Origin: CBDCPI01 sp965220245
GTDB taxonomy: Bacteria; Chloroflexota; Dehalococcoidia; Lucifugimonadales; UBA3495
DNA: 64,000 nucleotides
Reading direction: 5' to 3'
NCBI GenBank assembly: GCA_965220245.1
Contig: CBDCPI010000008.1
Span: 558,001 to 622,000 of the forward strand
The position numbers and the translations under genes are program-made. Positions within the stretch are counted from its first letter, which is position 1; each line of letters opens with the position of its first letter. Shown piece by piece: positions 57,967 through 64,000 of the stretch. The notes below the pieces were generated by a model, which had not been told where the DNA came from, did no database searches, and was given only the letters and a program-made list of their open reading frames with translations.

Positions 57967-60900
57967 TCACTCGCACCGGTTCCAGCCGCAGGACCGGCAC
58001 ATCAGGCAGCCTTCCTCGAAGATTGCCGGAGCGTTGCAGTCCGGGCATTTCCCGGCTTGGGAGCGGCCGTTGACCGCCGGCCGGTCCGGGTTGCCGCCCG
58101 GCGCCGCCGGTCCCTCTTCTCCGTTCCTCAGCGAACATTCCAGGGCCAGGGCCACCGCGTCGGGGCTGGAATTCACTTGGACGCCGTTGTCCCAGATGGG
58201 GCAGCAGGTGATACCCCGGAGTTGCTCGATCACGTTCTCCGGGCCGATGCCGGAGCGCAGGGCCAGGGACGCCAGCCGGGAGACGGCTTCCAGTTGGGCC
58301 GAGTCGCAGCCTCCGGACTTGCCCAGCGCCCCGAACACTTCGAATGGTTTGTCCGCATCGTCGAAGTTGACCGTGACGTACATGTTGCCGTGGCCGGTCC
58401 GCACCCGCTCGGTGATCCCCTGAATCCGCCGCGGCCGCTCCCGGGGCGAGTGTTCGGACAGTGACCAGTGCTCAGTGGCCGGTGGCCAGTGCTCAGTGGC
58501 CGGTAGCCAGGCGCCAGTGCCCAGTGGGGGCCGGGGGGACTGGTCACTGACCACCGGCAACTGGCCACTGGTAAGGACCTGGCCGGGCTTGCTGCCGTCC
58601 CGGTACGCGGTGATGCCCTTGCAGCCCAGTTCATAGGCCAGCATGTAGGCCTGGGCTACGTCCGCCGCCGTGGCGTCGTGGGGAAAGTTGACGGTCTTGG
58701 ACACCGAGTTGTCCACGTACTTCTGCACCGCCGCCTGCATCCTCACGTGCCACTCCGGGCTGATGTCGTGGGCGGTCCGGAACACCTCCTTCACCCACTG
58801 GGGCACGTCCAGGGTTTCCAGACTGCCTTCCCCGGCCAGTTGCTCCGCCAGCTCTTCGGAGTAGAAGCCCCCGGCCTTGGCCACCGCTTCGAAGCAGGGG
58901 TTGGTCTCCACCAAGCGGGTGTCGTCCATGACGTTGCGCACGTAGCTCAGGGCGAAGAGGGGCTCGATGCCGCCGGAGGCTCCGGCGATGATGCTGATGC
59001 TTCCGGTGGGCGCGATGGTCGTCGGGGCCGAGTTCCGCATGGGGACGGGATTCTCGCCGTTGTAGACGCTGCCCTCCCAGGCCGGGAAGTTCCCCCTTCT
59101 CTCCGCGAGTTCCGATGAGGCCCGGTGGGTCTCATCTTGCAGGTGACACATCACGTCTTCCGACGTTTGCAGGCCCTCCTCCGAGTCGTAGCGCACGCCC
59201 AGTTGGATGAGCAGGTCGGCGAGTCCCATCACTCCCACGCCGATGCGCCGGGTCTTCCGGCTCATCTCTTCGATCTCGGGGACCGGATACCGGTTCATGT
59301 CGATGACGTTGTCCAGCAGGTGGACGGCGGTCCGGAGGGTCCGGTCCAGCCGCTCCCAGTCGATGCTTGCCTCGCCGTCCTCGTACTTCACCATCCGGGC
59401 CAAGTTGACCGAGGCCAGGTTGCAGGACTCGTGGGGCAACATGGGCAATTCGCCGCAGTTGTGCACGTAGAAGCCGTTTGCGTCGAAAACGTTCACCCCC
59501 GGGACCTGCACGTCGTAGACCTCCTGCTCTCCTGCGGGTTCTACCGATTCCACCTGGTCGGTGATGGGCTTGCGTTGAATGCTCTCCGGCTTGGCTTGCA
59601 GGACTATCTCGGCGAGCTGCCTGAGGTAGAACTTCTTGGCTTCCTCGTGCCGGCTGACCCGGAGCACGAAGGTCACCACGTTCTCCCCCCGGAGTTCCAG
59701 CTCCGGCTCGTTGCTTCCCGCCGTCACCCGGACGTCGCTCTGGATCCCCAGGTAGGCCAACTGTGCCTGGGCTGTCCTGGCGCTCTCATCGTTCAGTCCC
59801 CGCAGGTAGATTTCCGGGTTGTCCTTCCGGGGGTTGATGACGATGTTCTCGTTGCCGAAGGCTCTGGCGAGGGAGTCCCTGGCTTCCCGTTGGTGCTGCG
59901 TTTCCTCCTTCCCCATGTGGGCTTCCACGTGGTCGTGGAGGGATAGCTGGTCTCCCGGGCTGAGCTCGCCTGCCTTTGCCCAATGCCGTTTGGGCTCGGA
60001 GCCGTATGGTTCGTACTCGGCCCTCGCCACCAGGTGGTCCGCCGTCAGTTTCAGGCTGCGGCCGCTCTTGGTGGTGATTCTCACGACCGGCTTGGCGCCG
60101 GCGCTGAAGAATCCCTGGGGGCCGGTCTCGTGGGCCTTGCCGTCCACCAGCAGCACCTGGGGTCTGCCCACCAGGCTCTTGGCCGTCCGTGGTCCCTCCA
60201 GCGTCATCACCAGCGTGTCTCCGGTGACGCAGGGGTTGGTGGACTCGATCCGCCCCAGCTGCGGGTTGGGGTTGTCTTGGTTGATGCGGTCCATGAAGAG
60301 GATTCCCGGGTCCCCGGTCTGCCAGGCCAGCTCCGAAATCAACTCGAAGACGTGCCTGGCGTTCAGTTGCCCGGTCACCTTCCCGGTCCGGGGATTGACC
60401 AGGCCGTAGTCTTCGCCCGCCTTGACCCGCTCCATGAAGTCCGTATTCACCGACACCGAGAGGTTGAAGTTGTTCAGGTGGAGGCCGTCCTCCTTGGCCC
60501 GGATGAACCTGAGGATGTCGGGATGGGTCACCTCCAGGATGCCCATGTTCGCGCCGCGGCGGGTCCCGCCCTGCTTGATCACCTCGGTGGCGGTGTCGAA
60601 GGCCCGGATGAAGCTGACCGGGCCGCTGGCCACGCCCCCGGTGGAGCCCACCAGGTCGCCCTCGGGCCGCAGCCGGCTGAAGGAGAACCCCGTCCCTCCG
60701 CCGCTCTGGTGGATCAGCGCCGTCTGCTTCACCTCGTCGAAGATGGACTCCAGGGAATCGTGCACCGGCAGCACGAAGCAGGCCGACAGCTGCTGCAGTT
60801 CCCGCCCCGCGTTCATCAGCGTGGGGGAGTTGGGCAGCAGTTCCAACCGGCGCATCGCCCGGTAGAATTCTTCCTCCACCCCTTGGCGCTCTTCCTTGGA

Positions 60901-61398
60901 GGCCCCGTATTTCAACTCGGCCTGGGAGAGGTTGCGGGCGACCCGGCGGAATATCCCGTCGTGGTTTTCCAGGGGGACTCCCTCCCGGTCCTTGGACACG
61001 TACCGGCGGTCCAGCACCGCCCTGGCGTTCCCGGTCAACTCGGTGGCCCGGCTTCCCGTCCAGGGAGCGATTCCGTGCTCTTGGAGCGCGGCCGCGATGC
61101 GCCGGCGGCGTTGGCCGGTCTCGGGGTCATCCCCGCCGGCCCCGCTTCCGTTCTCCCCGCGGCCGAACATCTGTCGGATGGTCCTGGGGGCATCCCCGTT
61201 GGCCATCCCTTCCCGGATCTCCGCCGCGGTGTATGCCGGCAGGCGCATGATGTCCGTCTTCCACATCCCGTCCTCCACGCAGGTGACGGCGGCGGTGACC
61301 AGCGGGCCGTCATGGCCGATTTCGCTGTAGCCGACGATGGGGAGCCGTTTCCCGTCTCGAGGGGGACTGTTCCCGGTCAGGTGCTTGACTTCTGTCAT
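57967..61398 (-). CDS. nrdJ: class II (B12-dependent) ribonucleotide reductase with intein
   Basis: 1143 residues including a 258-residue intein. Extein signatures include LLPNSPTLMNAGRELQQLSA, FSFSRLRPEGDLVGSTGGVA, RRGANMGILEVTHPDI, NPCGELPMLPHESCNLASVN after splicing, and APTTIAPTGSISIIAGASGG. The C-terminus carries a Zn finger (CPDCNAPAIF, CMCRSCGWNRC-type pairs). The enzyme reduces ribonucleotides to deoxyribonucleotides with adenosylcobalamin. Between core and tail lies a period-7 DNA repeat translated in frame. The stop is TGA. No NrdR gene is adjacent. Confidence 0.95.
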   Translation of the reverse strand: MTEVKHLTGNSPPRDGKRLPIVGYSEIGHDGPLVTAAVTCVEDGMWKTDIMRLPAYTAAEIREGMANGDAPRTIRQMFGRGENGSGAGGDDPETGQRRRRIAAALQEHGIAPWTGSRATELTGNARAVLDRRYVSKDREGVPLENHDGIFRRVARNLSQAELKYGASKEERQGVEEEFYRAMRRLELLPNSPTLMNAGRELQQLSACFVLPVHDSLESIFDEVKQTALIHQSGGGTGFSFSRLRPEGDLVGSTGGVASGPVSFIRAFDTATEVIKQGGTRRGANMGILEVTHPDILRFIRAKEDGLHLNNFNLSVSVNTDFMERVKAGEDYGLVNPRTGKVTGQLNARHVFELISELAWQTGDPGILFMDRINQDNPNPQLGRIESTNPCVTGDTLVMTLEGPRTAKSLVGRPQVLLVDGKAHETGPQGFFSAGAKPVVRITTKSGRSLKLTADHLVARAEYEPYGSEPKRHWAKAGELSPGDQLSLHDHVEAHMGKEETQHQREARDSLARAFGNENIVINPRKDNPEIYLRGLNDESARTAQAQLAYLGIQSDVRVTAGSNEPELELRGENVVTFVLRVSRHEEAKKFYLRQLAEIVLQAKPESIQRKPITDQVESVEPAGEQEVYDVQVPGVNVFDANGFYVHNCGELPMLPHESCNLASVNLARMVKYEDGEASIDWERLDRTLRTAVHLLDNVIDMNRYPVPEIEEMSRKTRRIGVGVMGLADLLIQLGVRYDSEEGLQTSEDVMCHLQDETHRASSELAERRGNFPAWEGSVYNGENPVPMRNSAPTTIAPTGSISIIAGASGGIEPLFALSYVRNVMDDTRLVETNPCFEAVAKAGGFYSEELAEQLAGEGSLETLDVPQWVKEVFRTAHDISPEWHVRMQAAVQKYVDNSVSKTVNFPHDATAADVAQAYMLAYELGCKGITAYRDGSKPGQVLTSGQLPVVSDQSPRPPLGTGAWLPATEHWPPATEHWSLSEHSPRERPRRIQGITERVRTGHGNMYVTVNFDDADKPFEVFGALGKSGGCDSAQLEAVSRLASLALRSGIGPENVIEQLRGITCCPIWDNGVQVNSSPDAVALALECSLRNGEEGPAAPGGNPDRPAVNGRSQAGKCPDCNAPAIFEEGCLMCRSCGWNRCE
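58459..58572. repeat. period-7 palindromic repeat, copy D, inside nrdJ
   Basis: Seven-base units CAGTGAC, CAGTGCT, CAGTGGC and CGGTGGC, the core CCAGTGGGGGCCGGGGGG, then a right arm of CACTGAC/CACTGG units. The core is the reverse complement of copy C. It is read in frame as a Trp/Ser/Pro-rich linker (LPATEHWPPATEHWSLSEHS) between the NrdJ core and its C-terminal tail. Confidence 0.85.
59458..60231 (-). other. intein coding segment within nrdJ
   Basis: 258 residues starting CVTGDTLVMTLEGPR, immediately after NP of the conserved NPCGE site, and ending VNVFDANGFYVHN before C. Block B is seen as KLTADHLVA. The middle has a LAGLIDADG-like second-half remnant (IYLRGLNDESARTAQAQLAY, then LGIQSDVRV) without the acidic helix, so the homing endonuclease is probably dead. 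Splicing residues Cys1, the terminal Asn and the +1 Cys are intact. Confidence 0.9.
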
Positions 61399-61446
61399 TG
61401 CGTCTCTCCTGTGGTGTTTCCTCCGGCTTGAGGGCGCGGCGGGTTG

Positions 61447-61617
61447 CTATGGCCGCCGGAGGAGCAGCCCCTTCAGTCGCATGGCCCGGTCCCGGTCCTT
61501 CACCGAGGTCCGCCTTTTCCGGGATACCCCCGGCGTCCGGGCTCTCCGCTTGAGCCTCTCCCTCGTGTGGGGCCGCCGTGACTCCCGGGAGGCCCGCCAT
61601 CCGGCTGCGTTGCTCAT
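61447..61617 (-). CDS. 56-residue highly basic protein
   Basis: MSNAAGWRASRESRRPHTRE, then RLKRRARTPGVSRKRRTSVK and MRLKGLLLRRP. About 40 percent Arg/Lys. GAGGCGGGA precedes ATG 61617. Nucleic-acid binding is likely from charge alone. It lies between nrdJ and the methylase. Too short for a family call. Confidence 0.55.
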   Translation of the reverse strand: MSNAAGWRASRESRRPHTRERLKRRARTPGVSRKRRTSVKDRDRAMRLKGLLLRRP

Positions 61618-61655
61618 TCCCGCCTCTCCTCACTTTCCATTCTAGCTTGGTCCGG

Positions 61656-64000
61656 CTACCCGCAATTGTCACCTCCGGCCGCCCACCCGTTCCGGGCCGC
61701 TTGGGCCAGCATTTCCATGTCGCCCTGGCGTTTCTCCACCGCCCCCTTCTTCCCTTGAACCGTAGGTTCCAGGCACCAGCGGTTGCGCAGCGACGCGGTC
61801 AGCTCCAGGGCTTCCCGGTCCAGTTCCAGGACCTCCTCCAGCACCCGGCGGTCCAGCTCCATCCGGTCCGGGTCCCGCCAGGCCTCGTTGGCCGGCAGCA
61901 GGGGCCGCTCGGCCCACTCGTCGAAGATCCCGTCCATGGCGTCCAGCTGCCCGCCGGACAGCGCTCTCAGGTCCAGCGTCGGCATGGCCCGGACCTGCTG
62001 CCGGGTGGCGAAGCCCAGCCCGTTCTGGGTGTGGTTGGTCAGCGCCCAGTGGGAGACCAGTCCCAGGGTGGTGTTCATCCACAGGGCGGTGGCCTTCTCG
62101 AACGCCTCCGTTTTCATCTTGACGTTGGGCCAGCCCCTTCCCCCGATGCTCGGCTCCGGGGTGATGCAGGCCGCGGTGGGCTGGGAGTTGAACCGGAAGT
62201 TGTCGTTCAGGTGCAGCCGGCTGGCCCTCTGCCACATTCTCCGGGCCTGCTTCTCCTTGCCGCTTCTGGCCCGCAGTGTCCGTTCCGCCGCGGTGGTCAG
62301 CGCCCGCTGGCTCCGGCTGTCGTGTCCGGCCAGCACCGGGAATTGTTCTTCCTCCGGGTCTTCCCCGGAGGTGAGCACCCGGCCCACCTCGTATTCGCTG
62401 GGTCCGACCTGTCCCAGGGTCCCCATGGTGGTCATGGGAAGCCGCAGTCCGGCGGTTGCTTCCCGGTAGTCCAGCCTTCCCTGGCGCAGCATCCCCGCCG
62501 CCTCGACCAGGTCCGGGTCCAGGACCCGGGCCAAGGGCCAGATTTCCTGCCGGGGCAGCGGCGCTTGGACCACCGTGCCCAGGTCCTCTTCAAGGCCCTC
62601 GTCCTGTTCATGTAGGGTGAGCCGGCGGAGGTTCCCCTGCTCCGGGGCTTCCCTAAACTCCCGGACGGCTGCGTTTATGGCCCCGGCGATGGCCCGGGCG
62701 TCCTCCGGGTCCCGGGGGCCCCGTTTCAGGTTGACGAAGCAGCCGGTCCCCGAGGGCTTCTCCCCGGCGCTGGTGCGCCGGGCGATCAGCATCACCTCCG
62801 CGATGTTGGTGTCGTGGGAGAAGGACGAGTCCTGGTCGTGGTACTGGGCGATGCTGATCACCCGGACCTCGTTGTACTCCTCGGCCAGCGTCTTGCGGAA
62901 CTTCTGCCATCCCCGGACGTCCCGCTTCTGGCCGCTGCTGCCTACCAGCGCGGTCAGGGGCAGCAGCAGGGCGATGACGCCGCCCGGTCTCACCATCCGC
63001 CGGGCCACGGCGGCGAAGTAGAAGGCCAGCCCGCTGCCGGTCCAGCCTCCGGTCTTCTCGCTCAGCTCCTTGGTCCGCCCAGCCATCTCCTCCAGTTCCT
63101 CCGGGGTGGTGGGCCCGATGCCCCGGGCCGGGTCAGGGAAGTTCCGGTCGGCGGCCTCGTGGTCGATGGGCCTGGTGAAGGGCGGGTTCATGATCACCAG
63201 GTCCTGGCTGCTCCGCTTCAGGGCGAATTTCTCCTTTCTGTCTCCGCCCTGGGCCAGGGGCCTGAGGGGCTGTCGGCTCAGCGCCGCCGGGTCCAGCAGG
63301 TCCAGGGCTCCCAGCCCCACCGGCCGGGGTCCTTCCCCGGCGGTTTCCGTTTCCAGGGGGCCGTAGTGGAGCCGCACCGCCCGGGTTCTCCAGTAGGGCT
63401 TTTCCGGCTCCATGAAGCCCAGGTTGGCGGCGGCGACCGCCACGCTGGCCGGCAGCACGTCGCAGGCGGTCAGGCATTCCTCCATCATCCGGGGGTGGAG
63501 GGCGGCGGGGTTGCCGCCCTGGGCTTGGTGCAGTTCCCGCACCCGCCGGTAGGCGGCCATCAGCAGGGTCCCCGAGCCGCAGGCGTAGTCGGCCATCCGG
63601 TAGTTCTTCACCTCGTCCGGATTCTTCCAGTCCCGGTCTTCCGGTATGGCCAGGTGGGCCATGAGCGCCGCCGACTCCCGCTTGGTGTGATAGGCCGCCA
63701 GGGCCTTGCGGTTGGTCACCAGCTGCTGTAGCACCGGGCCGGTCAGGTCGTTTCCGGGCAGGACCTCCCGCACCTCCCCGGCGGTTTCCGTCATGACCTC
63801 CAGTATCCCGTCGGCTTCGCGCTTTTGGAGCAGGGTCAGCAGCCGGACGGCCAGGGGCAGGATGGGCCGGTATCCCTGTGGGCGGCGGCTGTCCAGGGCC
63901 TTCTTCCACCGGTTGACCAGCGCCCGGCGCCGGTTATCCCGCTTGGGCGTGGTCTGGGTCAGGGCGTGGATCATCACCAGGGCGGCCAGCTGCGCCGTCT
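61656..64000 (-). CDS. N6-adenine DNA methylase, 5-prime end outside the window
   Basis: At least 780 residues. SAM-binding motif ADYACGSGTLLMAAYRRVRE and catalytic VIMNPPFTRPIDHEAADR mark an N6-adenine methylase. The remainder has no recognisable endonuclease motif and looks like a target-recognition/helical part (LRLPMTTMGTLGQVGPSEYE). The frame is open to the right edge, so the real start lies outside. The minus-strand setting and lack of neighbouring restriction genes leave its partner unknown. Confidence 0.85.
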   Translation of the reverse strand, partial: TAQLAALVMIHALTQTTPKRDNRRRALVNRWKKALDSRRPQGYRPILPLAVRLLTLLQKREADGILEVMTETAGEVREVLPGNDLTGPVLQQLVTNRKALAAYHTKRESAALMAHLAIPEDRDWKNPDEVKNYRMADYACGSGTLLMAAYRRVRELHQAQGGNPAALHPRMMEECLTACDVLPASVAVAAANLGFMEPEKPYWRTRAVRLHYGPLETETAGEGPRPVGLGALDLLDPAALSRQPLRPLAQGGDRKEKFALKRSSQDLVIMNPPFTRPIDHEAADRNFPDPARGIGPTTPEELEEMAGRTKELSEKTGGWTGSGLAFYFAAVARRMVRPGGVIALLLPLTALVGSSGQKRDVRGWQKFRKTLAEEYNEVRVISIAQYHDQDSSFSHDTNIAEVMLIARRTSAGEKPSGTGCFVNLKRGPRDPEDARAIAGAINAAVREFREAPEQGNLRRLTLHEQDEGLEEDLGTVVQAPLPRQEIWPLARVLDPDLVEAAGMLRQGRLDYREATAGLRLPMTTMGTLGQVGPSEYEVGRVLTSGEDPEEEQFPVLAGHDSRSQRALTTAAERTLRARSGKEKQARRMWQRASRLHLNDNFRFNSQPTAACITPEPSIGGRGWPNVKMKTEAFEKATALWMNTTLGLVSHWALTNHTQNGLGFATRQQVRAMPTLDLRALSGGQLDAMDGIFDEWAERPLLPANEAWRDPDRMELDRRVLEEVLELDREALELTASLRNRWCLEPTVQGKKGAVEKRQGDMEMLAQAARNGWAAGGDNCG

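Noticed and set aside
1..64000. Genome-wide recoding of TGA
   Set aside because: ThyX, NrdJ and many others end naturally at TGA after complete domains, so TGA is a functional stop here; the in-frame cases are more simply nonsense mutations.

Overview
The window is a GC-rich bacterial segment (locally about 60-70 percent GC with lower-GC patches). No rRNA, tRNA or other phylogenetic marker is present. A class II ribonucleotide reductase (NrdJ), a flavin-dependent thymidylate synthase, several DUF-type toxin-antitoxin pairs and many small Zn-ribbon proteins would suit a Chloroflexota-like environmental bacterium, but that is a guess from gene content.

Layout. (1) Positions 1-24,000 are an almost purely minus-strand array of short genes, often overlapping by TAATG or TGATG and preceded by GGAG-type ribosome binding sites. 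It holds a MazG-like protein, a DHH phosphoesterase, ThyX, an RNase HI, a second RNase HI-like protein that has lost catalytic residues, a NERD-like protein, an AIM24-like protein, a Uma2 nuclease and many Cys-rich hypotheticals. (2) Positions 24,200-37,140 are a minus-strand defence operon: a small leader gene, a SNF2 helicase with a DUF3883-like end, a RES-domain protein, a DUF1156 adenine methylase, a DUF433/DUF5615 pair and a DUF499 ATPase. A promoter with an overlapping palindrome precedes it. The methylase is split by an IS903-type element and the helicase is frameshifted in motif VI, so the system looks inactivated. (3) Positions 37,300-43,450 hold a membrane protein, a secreted HNH-type lipoprotein (frameshifted), a coiled-coil protein, small lipoproteins and a broken DUF4160/DUF2442-HTH pair. 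(4) Positions 43,638-43,908 are an orphan five-repeat CRISPR of type I-E character, without cas genes. (5) Positions 44,248-47,764 hold a branched-chain amino-acid-type binding lipoprotein and a CNT nucleoside transporter. (6) Positions 48,000-51,106 hold a Rieske protein, DUF5679, an acidic microprotein and an IS4-family element. (7) Positions 51,857-56,495 are plus-strand defence genes: a TIR-like protein and a nuclease-methylase interrupted by a 140-bp MITE with exact target duplications. (8) Positions 56,700-64,000 return to the minus-strand array: small proteins, an intein-containing NrdJ and a second N6-adenine methylase running off the right edge.

The flanking arrays (nucleotide metabolism, Zn ribbons, tight packing on one strand) look like one large replicon or mobile element carrying a defence island. 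Three mobile insertions, several frameshifts and a few in-frame TGA codons at probable Trp positions point to decay of the accessory genes, or in part to assembly error. Non-coding structure includes interspersed period-7 palindromic repeats that abut ribosome binding sites (one lies in frame inside NrdJ), two period-8 tandem arrays, perfect hairpins and a decayed inverted CRISPR-like repeat.
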